NCBI GenBank assembly: GCA_958299035.1
Contig: CATQJL010000001.1
Location: forward strand, 18,831,433 to 18,895,432
Source of the DNA: Cylicocyclus nassatus
Lineage: Eukaryota; Nematoda; Chromadorea; Rhabditida; Strongylidae
Reading direction: 5' to 3'
DNA: 64,000 nucleotides
Made by a program: the position numbers and the translations under genes. Positions 1 to 13,121 of this stretch are shown here, one piece after another. The notes beneath the pieces were generated by a model. The model ran no database searches, was not told the origin of the DNA, and saw only the letters and a program-made list of their open reading frames with translations. Numbering within the stretch: the first letter of the stretch is position 1; each line of letters starts with the position of its first letter.

Positions 1-3000
1 TTCTACTTGCGGTTCCTTTCGCAATCAAATTCAAACGGAAAAACAATCATAATTCAACTCAGATTTTAGTTTTTATCGACACAATTGATTTGACTCAGTT
101 CAAAGAGTTTCCCTATGTTCAAAACTTACTCTATGATGCACATCATATTTTGCACTTACGCAATAATGAACCATTGTAGCTTGCTGAAATACGTGTAAAC
201 GGAAATGATCAGCAATTTTGGTCCAAATCAACATTTTGCACTTCGGTGTCAGTCAGAAATTTGCGCTAACAGGCACTGTCGGCACTGTCAGCCAAAAAGA
301 TAACTGCAGAATTAGTACTACCGCTATTTATAGCTGTTTCGTAGCTCACTTCTTCACCCCGCTCCTAAATGCTGTTAAAGAGAAAATCAAAAATCCTAAT
401 CAAAATAACAAATTTTGAGATTTAAGACACAAATGAACGTGCTAATCTTACGGAAAATCATAAGAAGCTTGTCTGAAGACATCCACATGCAAAAACTTTT
501 TTTGGGAATAAATATATCACAAAATCAAAATCAAAAATGAGATCAGATTTTATGAGAGACCTTTAGCATTTTTTGCGGCAAAGATCGCTCAGTTTAATCG
601 AGCTCTTCAAAATATTTTGAAGAACATGGCCAACTTTTTTTTGAAAATTTACAGCCGTTCCCACTCCCAAAAATATTTCTAAAATCCTCTCCAGTAGCCA
701 GTTTGTTATTTACAAATGGTAGGCAAGAGCAAGATGACGCACATCCGTGTCCACACGTCTACTCTACAAATAAACTTTATTGCTATTCAATTTTGCACGT
801 CTTGAATGTAATGCAAATAGCTTGTGTGATGTGCACGCCATAGCTTCACAGCTCACTGTTGGTTTCCAAAAATTTATTATAGGTTACGAACTCTGTAAAA
901 TTTGCAAGTTTGCTTTAATGTAATTGTGATGAGTTTTGCAGGGATTAACAATGTTCTTAACTTTTTTTCGCACTTCCACCAAGTCAAGCAGATTCCAACT
1001 AATCGAACATCAAATCGATAAAAGGACAAAGGTCTCAATTTTTTTGCCATTTTTCAGAGTCTAGAACTTTTCTCAAATGCTATTCCAAAGTGGTAGAGCA
1101 CAGAGCAGATCAAACTTTTGATTGAAATTACTCTATTTTTGGTAGTGAGTTGAATTTTGCTCACTTTTCGAATTTAGCCCATTGGCCTTTCCAGCATAAT
1201 CGATGCCTTCAAAAAGCAAATGCGGTCAAAGTGGGATTATGTCCTTACACTGTAAACAATAAAATAGAGAAAAAAAGGTTAAAAAGAAGGTTTTGAAACC
1301 GTCAGGAGGGTGTTGGTAAGTTTTTGATAAGCTCTATAACATAGCTTGCCTGTTCGAATTGCTTGTGCTTTTGCTTTGAAAAAGAATAAAAAAATTTTGG
1401 CATCAAAAAGTTGTTGTCCACGGTATTGTGACGCGGATACTCATGGTCTTTCTATGATGAAAAGTTTCTTGAAGTTTTTACTCCATGTTTTTTTGAAGAG
1501 CAGCATGCGGGAATTGTGGCTCTTGAAAACCTTTATCACCTCTTGCATTTGGATTATCTTTTCTTCATTGTTTTTTCCCCAAAAATGATGATGGAAAAAA
1601 TTGCTCTGCCCGCAACAATTTGGCGGTCACTGTATATTGAAATATGTGTGAATGTAGCCCATACACACATAATTACTCACATATATGCGTAGGCACATAT
1701 ACACACAGTGCGAATCCAAAATCACATCTACATTGTTGGTTACCCTTCCTTGCACACTGAGGAGTTTCGGGAAGGCTACTAATAATAGATATGAATGAAA
1801 CAAGATTTGTATTTTTGTTCAAATTTCCTTTCTTAGTAGCCAACAGATTAGATCCTAGTCATCAGGTGTCAATTTTCTACCACTAATTTCGTTTGTGTTT
1901 TTTACTCAAACGGTACATTTTCGAGTGCTCGATCCCAAAAGCTTGGTGCTAAAAGGTTTTTGACGTTACTAATTTCACAGAGAGAATTGTTCATTTATCA
2001 CATTCAAAGTCATCGGAAACTAAAAGTGTTGATTGAATTCTATTCTTTTTGAGAATTTTCAGTGCCAATTGCGATAATCTTCAACATAACGCGCAGATTT
2101 AACCAGGAGCAGAACAGATTTCAATTATTATTTCAACTTAGGCTAGAACAATAGTACGTGGTGAATGCTTGTTTCCCCAATTTTGCACAAAAAAGTGAAC
2201 AAGTGATCTAGGCAAACAGCTGATCCATTCAGCTGATTTAGTCGCTACAAACATGAATAAAGCATGGTAATGTATTTGCCAAAGGCTAATAGTGCACCGG
2301 ACTTTGACAACCTTACTGTTGATCTAGACGGCAGCTTATTGAAATGGAGACGAAAATAACTCCAAAAACATTAATTTTAAGTTCATAGGCACTTTAATGA
2401 GCACGATATAGTTTTGCCTTCAGTAGCTAATAGCGCAGAAGAAACTTGGATAGCCATTCATTCCAGTATCGTACAATCATATCATTGCCATACCATTTCC
2501 TTACATTTTTCTACAACGCAGACAATTTTTTTCTGATGTTATGCACAGTCAAGACTTACATCAGAATACGTTCTAAATTTTACAATAAAAAAGCAACGTC
2601 ATGTTATCCATCATTTTACGATTACAATGTTTCTTTTGCGCCGCAGAAGTTTTCGGTATTTATATTGTGCCATATCACCTCTACGGGCCACCTTGAGTGC
2701 AGTCATTCAAGGCGGATAGGGCAGAATTGAGCTGAACATAAATGCTGTTGGGGAGCTTCTGCAACAGACTCTGTGGAGGCCCGCACTACCTCAGTTTTGT
2801 GGGACAATTCTTTTTAAGCCCAAGCACATCGTTTCTTTCTGAAACTAGATATCAGCTCATGGAATGAGAAATGCAAAGTTTTCGTTTTTTGTAACAAAAG
2901 AACTGAGCAGTTTCTTTGAAAATTCGATAAATGACATGAACTTTTTTCTTCGTTTGCAAGAACAATGCTACGTAAAAATCAAAAGATGTTTCAAAGCAAA

Positions 3001-6000
3001 CGTTTCAAAAAACCATCTTTGAATCAGCGTTCTTAAACGTTGCAATGGGTGTACTTTCTTGCGTTTTCTTAAGGAAAATGCAGTAGAACATTTTTTGTTG
3101 CGGATAGTTTACCTAAAATTTCTGTTTATGAAGTCCACATTCAAGATTTGGTCTCTTCAAAAAGCAGACCGCTAGGACTGTAATTTTTGCCCACTATCAT
3201 CCGTTGATTCAGATCGCACTTTTCCTAAACAATGCTTCGAAAAAACTTCATTGTTGTTGTTTGGTGGCACTGATATGAAACACTATAGCAGCTACGCTGT
3301 ATGCAGTAAGTAAAGCAGTTACAACAAAGATCGACTCATCTCATTTGCTGGACACCATAAATGAAAATTTAACGCGTTCTATAATGCCTCTAACACACCT
3401 AAATAACTCTGATTAAGTGCTCCACTTGGAGCATTTGTATTTTTTCAGAACTCAGATGACGGATGTTTCTGCATCTCGCTTATCGTATTAGGCAATTTGG
3501 GTAAAGATATGCAACCTATTTATTTCATATGATCATGTGTGTCATTGCACACAATATGCACTTTGCCTCACCTATTTTGGGTTTCAGAAGCAACCACGCC
3601 TCCTCCTAGCGTTTCTGTACATGTGTGTTCGTTGCTTTAGATACGAACCTCCTCAAATTCACAGGGTGTCAAAAAATGTGCCAACTGTATGATTGTTTAT
3701 AACCCTTGCCATGGACGCTTTCGAGTGGCTTTAGATACGATTTTGTAGGGCTTGCTTCAGCTTTAATTTTTTTACGCTCTCTGCAAAATTTTTGCGTATT
3801 CCTAATGGTGCAATTACGTTGCTTAAGCGCTAATAATTGGTTGGTCTCTTTCGCTATCGCTGTTAAACGGGATGAAAGAGCGGTGGAATGCAAATCTTGG
3901 GAATGATACATATGCTTATCTGAATTGACAAAATCGTAGCAGACTCAAAATTCGGATGCACATAGCGCAATTTTAACGCCTCGCGATTCTTCCGCCAAGA
4001 CAAATGATAAGAGTCTACTGCATGCCAAAAATCTTGCATTTTGGTTGTGATTATTCTGACGCGACTAATCGCCTATCCATCACAATAGAAATGCAAGGCG
4101 TTTTCCATGCAAATCAGTTTCAAAAATCAAAAAAACCAAAGCGACCATCACTATGTCGCCAGGGTTTTGTGCAAGCCAGCACTTCTCTTTCTGGAATCAA
4201 TTACATTAATAAACTCTTCTCTCTTGTGCGTGAAAGCACGCTTCCTGTGGCTTACAAAACTAATAATCCATTGTTCGGAATTTTTTGTACCTCTGATGAA
4301 TCATAATTGGAAGCACATCTTGCACTTTACAGAATTAACAAGTTAAAGTTTACTTATACTTTGAGCGGGATCATGATTGTGTAATGTGCAGAAATAAACA
4401 ACAAGTGCAGTCTTAATAGTCTTTATCTTTGAATGGTTGATGGTCTCATTGTCCAACCTCCATATCGAACTAAAGAGGATCAATGAATGTGAAAGCTACC
4501 GAATACTGTAAGAGTGAGATCGATGATGAGCATGCCATGTTATGAACTAAGTGGAAAACATTGTTAGCATTTCTAATCAAGCGACGTATGTGTCACATAC
4601 CTTGATTTTTTTAAATGAAAAATCTAAGATTTAGGTTAAATCAAAGCAAGCAGATGAAAATCGCTATCCAATTTCACGTAAATCATGAAGGTGGTAAAGC
4701 TATGCCCCGATTTACTCTGCATACATTCTTAAATAAATATTCTACACTTCTTTGGTGTAATCTTCGCACTGAATGCTCTTTTATTCCCTCATCATCTCAG
4801 AGAAATTTGCTGTATCTAAATCTGCTTCCAGTAAGATTTTCTAGGACCCCAAATTTCGTTAAAATGGGCCAACCGAAATTATTGAAAAAAAATTAATATT
4901 GCGATACTTTTGCGTTTTGTTCCAGCGACACATATGTTAGTAGTGGAATGGATGCGTCCACAGAACATTAGCCAGTAGTTACCATACTGGCTTACATGTG
5001 TACCTTTTTGACTACTCATCCAAGTTAGAGCGATAAGCGATTACAAATGTTTTGTTCATAGCAAACTTAATTACCGCAAAATTATGATTGAAGGTATTGA
5101 AAAATTGTGAGATTTTGATTTTAAACATAGAAAAAATCATTAAAAAACATAAATCTCGACCCTGTTTCCCAATGTCTTTTTTGACTATTCCCTATAAATT
5201 TGTACATGGCCAAAAATGCCTACATTAACGTACACAGAAATAGCTAGTATCACAAATTTCCTCCGTATTCTTTCTAGCTATGTCCCTATTGTCTTTATCC
5301 GATTAATCGGATTAGATTATTTATAAAAAAATATAATAGGTTCTATTGATTTGTGTGGTCCCCAAAAAGTTCGGAGATCTATAACCTACCGTTACCGCGC
5401 AACTAGCTTTGTTGATCCCATTGAGCTATCTTGTGCGACCATTCAGGGTCTCTTGTGTTTCAAAATTTCTATTGAACATTATGACATACTATTGTTCATT
5501 CACACAATAGCTTCTCTTTTCCGAGTTCTTTCGCACTTGATAGTAAGTTGTGCAGGCTTTGCAATTTCAATTAAAGTAGTGATGACAGATATTGTCAACA
5601 CTCTTATTGCGGCACACTTGCTATGAGCAAGAAAAAAGATATTTGCAGTTGAAAGATATTTGCTGTTTTTTTAAACTGTATACTTTCGCCAGACATTTTC
5701 AAGAATCTATTAATTTGAGATTAATTGTACATATAGCTTTATTTGTATTAAAGTGCAAAGAAAGGGGACCATTACATTTTTGCACACTGCAAGCTAAAGG
5801 TTGGAGCAAATTCTCCCCAAACGCTTATGTGCGCGGAAACAACCTGCGAATATAGAAAACAACACATCATTTCATTGAGCTTTTGTGTTGAATCAGCTTT
5901 GCACTGCTAGTTTCGAACATGAACAAAAGTTGTTTTTTGAATAACCTCTACACGAATCTCTATTCCCACTGTACAAGGCAACTAACTAGTCGTGATCTCC

Positions 6001-6120
6001 TAAGAGCAGACTTTGAGCATGAAATGCATCTTTATGAAAAATGTCGAAATTGTTTGACTAATGAAGATATCTCCATGCAAACAAAAATAGGTATTTTTTC
6101 TTGCAATCACGGAGAGAGCT
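1..6120. repeat. Tandem unit, copy 1 (~6.1 kb, non-coding)
   Basis: This is the first of three tandem copies of one long unit. The window start matches position ~6121. Landmarks recur in the same order in copies 2 and 3: a block at 152-215 (matches 6267 and 12675), one at 1735-1785 (7243, 16537), one at 2101-2305 (7297, 17479), one at 2560-2675 (7718, 21040), one at 4225-4285 (8985, 40935) and one at 4370-4430 (9185, 41140). I found no reading frame with protein character; the short frames are not conserved between copies. The motif TTTTGCAC or its complement recurs often. It could be an old segmental tandem duplication of intergenic or intronic DNA, or copies of a very large non-coding repeat. 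Copy 1 appears free of the insertions that break up copy 3. Confidence 0.75.
5362..5445 (-). other. tRNA-like sequence inside the tandem unit
   Basis: Read on the minus strand, this stretch has an A-box-like block (TAGCTCAATGGGATC) followed about 40 nt later by a weaker B-box-like block (GGTTATAGATC). Copy 2 keeps a diverged version near 10880-10960. I cannot draw a clean cloverleaf, so this is a tRNA-derived relic or SINE head, not a tRNA gene call. Confidence 0.3.
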
Positions 6121-6423
6121 TCTACGATTCCCCTTGCAATAAAATTCGAACATAAAAACGATCATAAATCAACTCAGACTTTTGTTCTTATCAACACAAA
6201 TAATGACTGGTGAAGTTCAAAGAGTTTCAATATGTTCAAAGCTTGCCCTATGGTGCACATCATATTTTGCACTTACGCAATATCAAACATTGTAGGCTGT
6301 TGAAATACGTGTAAATGAAAATGAACACCAATTTTGGTCTTAATCAGCGCTTTGCACTTCGGTATCACTCAGAAATTTGCGTGGCTGTTTTCGCTGCTTA
6401 CTTCCACACCCTATTCAAATAAC

Positions 6424-7003
6424 AAATTTTGAAATTTAAGCAACACAATCGAGTGAACGTGCTAATCTTACAGGGAATCATGAAATGCTTGTTCAAAGGC
6501 ATCCATATGCAAGAACTTTTCTCCTAGGAATAAATATATCACAAAATTAAAGTCAAAAATGAGATCAGCTTATGAGTGATTTCAGCATTTTTGACGAGCA
6601 AAGATCAAAAAATGTTTGAAGAAATGTATTTACCAGCTCAACAATTTGATTAAGCTCTTCAAAATTCAAAAAAAATTGAAAAAGTCTAAAAACATTTTTG
6701 GTAGCGGGAGTGACAGTGAATTTTCAAAGAAGAGATGGCCACGTCCTTCAAAAAATTTTGAACAGCCTAATCAAATTGTTAAGCTGATAAGGAAATTTCC
6801 TCAAACATTTGTTTGATCTTTGCTCGTCAAAAATGCTGAAAGCTCTCATAAGCTGATCTCATTTTTGACTTTAATTTTGCGATATGTTATATTTATTCCT
6901 AGGAAGAAGTTCTTGCATGTGGATATCTTTGAACAAGCATTTTGTGATTCCCTGTAAGATTAGCACGTTCACTCGGTTGTATTGCTTAAATCTCAAAACT
7001 GGC
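6424..7003. repeat. Foldback (long inverted repeat)
   Basis: The arm starting near 6430 (lower part around 6455-6605) is repeated inverted at about 6815-7000, with a centre near 6714. Both arms carry the same blocks in mirror order, for example GTGAACGTGCTAATCTTACA and its complement near 6960. Copy 1 has one arm and part of the centre (410-690) but not the second full arm. Confidence 0.7.
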
Positions 7004-9564
7004 TTTTTCAAATCGATGCCTACGAAAAGCAAATGCGGTTAAAGATAGCTCACCCACTAACTCATCTGCACATGGCAAAGGGCTGAGTAAAAAATGTTCA
7101 CTGATTTGAAGTTTGGATTTTTCAATGGTCATTTGGAGTGACCAAAAATTACAGTGCTTTTGCACGTGAAAACACTTTACAAATGTCTAAAAAGTATTGT
7201 ACTTTCTTCAATCAGTGCGAACTGAAAATCACACCTATTATTGTTGGTTATCCTTCCTTCCTTACCGGAGTGTCCCGGGAAAGGATACTAATATATTATT
7301 TTAACTCAGGCCAGAACCATTGTACGTACGTTTGCACGTGGAAATGTTTGCTTCCCCAATTCTACACGCAAAAGCGAGCAAGTGATCCAGGCAAACAGCC
7401 ATTCAGCTTGGTCGCTACAAACATGAATAGAGCATGAAAATGCATTTTCCAAAAGCTAATAGTGCATCGGACTTTAAAAATTTGGCTTGTTGTTCTAGAG
7501 AGCTGCGTTCATCGAAATGGAGACGAGAATAACTTCAAAAACATTGACTTTAAGGTTATAGGCATGTTGATGAGCACAGTGTGGTTTTGATCAGTAAATA
7601 GTGCAGAAGGAACTTGAATAGCCGTCCAATCTAATATCTTCCAAAGCCATACATTACTCTCCATTCCTCTACAATGCAGAGAATTTTTGTTTTGAAATTA
7701 AGATTATTCGAAACTTACAGCAAAATACGTTCTAACTTTTTAATGAAAAAGCAACGTCAATTTTTCCATCGCTTTGCGATTACAGCGCTCTAAGTTGATC
7801 TTTTGCACCCCGGCAGTTTTCGGCGTATTATACCATATTGCCCTCAAGGGGCCACCTTGAACGCAATTAATCCAAGGTAGAGGGGCAAGATGAGCTGAAC
7901 TCTACAGCCTATTGGAGGATCTCTGCAGCAGAATAAGTGGAGATCTCCGCACATAGTATCTTTATAGAACTAGATATCAGTACCCAGAACGAGTTTTAAA
8001 AATTTCGATTTTTATAATAACAGAACTAATGTAAGCAGCTCTCTCATGGATTCAATGAATGACTTGCGCAGTGACTTTGCGCAGTGACGACTTCGTCGTT
8101 TGCAGGAAGAAAAACTGCAATAATATAAAATTTGAAAGTTGCTTCCAAACAAATCTTGGCGAACTTTTATAGCATTTTAGAGACCACAACTGAATTAGCT
8201 TTCTCTACAAATGCGTTTGGTGCACTTGGTCGATTTTTGGGGAAAAAAGAGAACATTTTGTTTTGGGGAATTTGAATCAACGCTGTACTTGAATTCGATG
8301 TTAAAAGCTCAAGATTTGGTCTAGACAACAGAAGTCGTTCAGATCATACTATTGAAAAAGCATCGAGAAAAAGGCTGTTTATTGTTATTTGGTGGCACTG
8401 CTTTGAAGGCACTAAATAATTGAAGCAACTACAACGAGGATCTAATCATGTCACTTGCTGGAAACTACCAAGGAAGATATAACGCGTTCTACGGTGCCTG
8501 TAGCTCACTTGCAACATCTGAGGAAGTGCTCCATTTAAAGCAGTTGTATTATTGAGAATTCAAATGGCAGATGTTTCCGCATCTCGCTTATCCCAAGATT
8601 ACGCAGACTTGGATAAAGACATTAGACTTATTTTTTTCATATGAACATGTGAGTCATTGCACATAATATGCACCTTGCCGCACACAATTTGGATTTTAGG
8701 AGCAGATACGTCTCCTGCTCCTGGTAAGTTCTCTTCAGTGTACTATGTGTTTCGTTCCTTGTCAGATAAGAGCCTCATCGGTTAATCTCTGCCGACTATC
8801 TAGCACAACCGAAATGCAAGACGATTTTGAGCCGCAACTTGATACTCACAAATTTCAGCGATTTTAATCCCGAATCAAAAAAAAACCGAAGCGAACATCG
8901 CTGTGTTACCGAGACTTTGTGCAAACGAACAATAATCTTGATTTCGGGAATCAATTTACATTAATAATCTCTTATACCCTTTGTTTGAAAGCACGCTTCC
9001 TGTGGCTTACAAAACTAACATTCTATTGTCCGAAATTTCTGTGGATTGTATAAAGCATCTATAGACGTGCCTTACGGACTTTGAAAGGTATTCTTCGCTG
9101 ATTATTGCACCGCTTGCAATCGTAAAAAAAACGCAACTTGTACCTTGTAAAATCAACAAATTAAAGTTCGCTTATATTTTAAGCGGGAATATGATTGTGT
9201 TCAATGAGCAGACGTAGACAACAAGCGCACTCTTAATGATCTTCATTTGAGAGGTTGATGGTCCCTTTGTCCAATTTGCTTGAATCGAGGAGATAGTGCA
9301 TGTGAAAGCTGCCGTATATCGCAAGGGCAAGATAGATAATAAGAAATGCCCATTTTTGGACGTAGAAAAAACATCTCAACAGATAAAATGAATGTCACGT
9401 ATGCCTTTACATAATGACAAATCTAACAAGGGAAGGATTCTTGATAGCAGTGACGATTGGGTAAGCAGTGTATACCGCGTATGCCGTAACCCAGGTCGTC
9501 TCTGAACCGCATTCCATATCTGCTATGACGTCATTCTGAAGGAGTTATAAAGGATTTTTGATGC

Positions 9565-9632
9565 AGTGGATAGTGGCTTAGACTGCGGAGCTGGACGTTG
9601 TAAGTTCGATTAATCGGGATGCCACCCGTTTT
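9565..9632 (+). other. tRNA-like block, left arm of foldback
   Basis: An A-box-like stretch (TAGTGGCTTAGACTGCGG) is followed ~30 nt later by a B-box-like stretch (AGTTCGATTAATC). The downstream GCCACCC resembles a 3' acceptor strand. The B box is degenerate here compared with the right-arm copy. This is a tRNA-derived sequence; a functional tRNA is unlikely. Confidence 0.45.
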
Positions 9633-10080
9633 GCATTTTTGTAAATTTTAGCAGGCAAGCAGCGAAAACTGTCGACATCAAAAAAGTTGATTTTCACAAT
9701 ATCAAGCAATATATATACATTTATTGGCACTGAACCACCGTCTGACCTAAAAACACAGGTTTTTAGCCTTTTTCATCACATCACATCATCTTTTTCATAC
9801 TTTACTTAATTTTACATTGAAAGGCCTCCAAAAAATCAATAAAGACGCCATTTTTGACAGGTTAGCTGTTCTTCTCTATGTTAAGTACGAATTCGGAATT
9901 TTTAATATAAAATTGAGTAAAGTATTCAATGAAAAAGGCTAAAAACGAGTGTTTTTAAGTTAGACGGTGGTTCATTGCCAATAAATGTGAATATATTGCT
10001 TCATATTGTGAAAATCAACTTTTTTTGATGTCGACAGGTTTCGAAACTTGCCTGCTAAAATTTACAAAAAATGCAAAACG

Positions 10081-10150
10081 GGTGGCATTATAAAGGAATC
10101 GAACCCATGACGTCCAGCTCCGGAGTCTAAGCCACTACCCACTGCACCAA
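10081..10150 (-). other. tRNA-like block, right arm of foldback
   Basis: This is the minus-strand copy of the same tRNA-like block, with a better B box (GGGTTCGATTCC) and the same A-box-like TAGTGGCTTAGACT. Spacing of A and B boxes is in the range of an intronless tRNA. The acceptor stem pairs only in part, so a tRNA-derived relic is the safer reading. Confidence 0.45.
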
Positions 10151-11541
10151 AAATCTTTTATAACTCCTCCAGAATGACGTCATAGCAGATATCAAATGCG
10201 GTGTGTATACCGCGTATACCGTCTGCGAACGGTACACGCGTATACACCGCTTACCCAATCGTCACTGCGATCAAGTATCCTTCCCTTGTAAGACTTAAGC
10301 CAATCAAGCATACGGAAATCATCTGTCGATCTTACATATAGGTGGTAGACTTATGCTTCAAATTACTGTATTTCTTAGAAAAATTATGCGCAACTTGATC
10401 GCAATCTTTATAGTATCTACTTTTACCCCCTCTTGCATTATGTTACTTGTAGTTATCAAAAAACATTTTTAGAAGTCCGACATTGAAGTGGGCAAAACCA
10501 GAAAATTAAAAATCAGCATTGCGAGTTTACTCAGACGTTCAGACAGTGGCACACATTCCAGCAGTGGAAAAGCTTCAGCTCGAAAAGCTATTACAAATGG
10601 TTTACGACGACTATGGCAAAGCAAGTGAAATTGAAAAGTTGCCAAAATGAGCTACTGATTTGCAAATCTACATCCCAAGCAAATATCCTAACCCTTCTTT
10701 CTGAATGAATTCTCACATACTTTAAACGCTTACATGATGTTACCAAAAGTAATAGGCATCGGCATTGCGAACTGCTTTCCGTATCTTCTTTTAATATTGT
10801 CCAATATGGTCTCCTCCGATTTAAAAAGAGAGAGTTGTTTGAGGACTAGTGACAGAAAGCAGATAATTGAGAGAAGTATAACCCTTGGGGTTCTTTGGGA
10901 GTCTGGAAGATTTGTAAGCGAACTTTCTAACCGCGACTACCTTTTGATCCCAATAAGCTGACCTGTGCAATTCATATACTCAAATTTGCTCAAAAATTGA
11001 AAAAAAATGACTGCAGTTTATTTGATGCACATTTCAATAGCTTTATATTCCGGAAATGCTTTTGCATATGTGAATAGTGCAAATTTTGCAACCCTTCACC
11101 TATGGTTGAATGTGGTGCCTGTTGGATTCTAAAGGTGCAGCGTCTCTTTGAACATTCCTTTTTGTCTGAGAAATTCTTATTATGGTAGGTACTTGGCATG
11201 AAATATTCGTAGAGATGAGTTTATGCGAATTTTGAATAATGTATTGTCTAAATACCATTTTGCAAAATTTGTTAGCCTAGATGATATAAAATTGAGTACT
11301 CAAACATTTCGTATTCCTAGTGTGTGAATCTAAACACATGTTGCATTTTATTTCGGTTCCTTTTCATAGTGTGTACTCCACGGTAGAAGATTTAGGAAAA
11401 GTGCAATTGGTACCGCTCCTTATAAAGTGTAGTTTGAACATATGAGACTTCAAAAGTTTGAGACGCTATTGATGACAACAACGCCGAGATAAGTTGATTG
11501 AAATGAAGAAATGTTTCTCTTTCCTCATGGATAAACACCAA

Positions 11542-11859
11542 CTCAGACAATCGCTGGGGGCAAGCGGGCGCTGGAAAAATAGATTGTTGATTTCTCGCAC
11601 CGCGCTCGCGGATTTTTTGCAAAGCAATCAGGACTTTTCGGAAGACCGCTTGCTGAGTCAGCGGATTTTTGAGAGACCGCCTGTTGAATTTTTTTCGCTC
11701 TTATCTTTTGCAGATATATTGCTAATCTCTGAGGAATCGAGAGTTCAGCAAGCGGTCTTCCGAAATGTCCTGATTGCTTTCCAAAAAATTCGCGAGCGGA
11801 GTGCGAGAGATCAGCAATCTATTTTTCCGGTGCCCGCCTGCCCCCGGCTATTGTCTGAG
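11542..11859. mobile_element. MITE, family with CTCAGAYAATCG ends
   Basis: This is a 318-bp palindromic element. The left end starts CTCAGACAATCGCTGGGGGC and the right end is its near-complement ending in ATTGTCTGAG. The arms match for more than 100 bp, including a block ending in GACCGCTTGCTGA. Two relatives are in the window (17053-17456 and 47006-47370). It is non-coding; the protein-like frames through it are an effect of the GC-rich arms. Confidence 0.75.
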
Positions 11860-13121
11860 AATTTGATTCAACTTTTTTAAAACGAGAAGTGCAAGGATAA
11901 TGATTCGTCACTTCTTGTCCTTGTGAATAAGACTGAATTGATGAACTGCAAGGTGCAAAAGGTTGCTCCACAGCGCTCGCGCAAATTTCGTCATTGTAGA
12001 ACAAAATCGGATGTAAAATGGAGTAGAAACCACTCTTGGTCTAGACTTCGCATTAGCTCAAGCCCCATTAACCAGAACAGATTGAAGAAGACGGCAATCA
12101 TCATTTAAGGCCCTGGAGGACATACTTCGCGCGATTACAGTGGCCACGCGATTTGGCAATCTGCCAAAAGCATAGTATGTGCGACTTTTGCAAATGGACG
12201 AAAGGCTGTACTTCTGTAGAATCTGAATGCGCGTACAATGAATTATGAATTGGAGCACTGCCGAATCGCTTAGCGATCGCAATCGCGCGAGGTATGCCTA
12301 AGGTTTGAGGAGCAAAATTGCTATTGCTCTTGACGATGACCATGTTCGAGGAAAGATTTGGAGCTCAGTATCACTTGATTGAAAAACATGTTTTTGTTGA
12401 TTATTCCAGCATTTCGTGCTTGCACTAATTTATAATTTTAAACACAAGTAGCTTTCAGCTTTCATCACTTTTCACAAAACGGCACCTAGCCAGCCAAGGT
12501 TCATAAACGAAAACGTTTGCTAACAAAAAAACGTGATGCAAACAAAGGAGTAGATGTTTTTGCATGCACATATTTATTTATTTATTTACATATACATTTA
12601 TTCAAAGGCAAAGGCATTCACAAATAAGTTTACTGAGAACTTTTTGTTCCCGTAGACATAACTGAACATTTTTGCACTTGCGCAATATCAAGCGTTGTAG
12701 ATTGATGATTTCCGTGTAAATGGAAATGAGCAGCTATCTTGGTTTCAGTCTATTTTGTTCGAAACATTTGCACTTTGGAAATGTCACCCAAAAAAATCTG
12801 CGGTTACAATTACTTTACATCCCTGCTATTTACAACTGTTTTCGTAGCATCCACAGCCCACACTCTTTTACCAAGATGAAAATTCTCAAGATTCACCAAC
12901 ACACTCAAGAAGTGCTAATGCGATCGGGAATCATGACGCTTTGAAACGTCCAAATGCTAGGATTTTCACCAGTCAAAAAATTTGGGTCACCAAACCAACA
13001 TCGAAATCAAAGCAGATTGTATAGAGTCTTTTTTTGTGGTTAAGGTGTGATGATCTGTTAGCGTTTTGTGCAGCCAAAATTCAAGGCAAATGTTTAGGTG
13101 AAGGCATCTATAATATAAATA

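Larger units (their letters stand above)
9426..10289. mobile_element. Foldback transposable element with tRNA-like arms
   Basis: This is an 864-bp near-complete palindrome with its centre near 9858. The ends read ACAAGGGAAGG and its complement, and homology between arms runs through almost the whole length. The equivalent site in tandem copy 1 (near 4620) is uninterrupted, so this is an insertion. Each arm contains a tRNA-like block. No protein is encoded. A related solo end lies at 36516-36545 (AACAAGGGAAGTATACTTG). Confidence 0.75.
6121..12580. repeat. Tandem unit, copy 2
   Basis: This is the second copy of the ~6-kb unit, collinear with copy 1. It differs by an extended foldback at 6424-7003, a foldback insertion at 9426-10289 (copy 1 has the uninterrupted site near 4620) and a MITE at 11542-11859. 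Without these insertions it is slightly shorter than copy 1. No protein-like frame is seen. The stretches 7004-9425, 10290-11541 and 11860-12580 hold nothing recognisable beyond the unit itself. Confidence 0.75.

Noticed and set aside
5351..5855. Overlapping 87-91-codon open frames in tandem copy 1
   Set aside because: Not conserved in copy 2 at the matching place, and they overlap the tRNA-like block.
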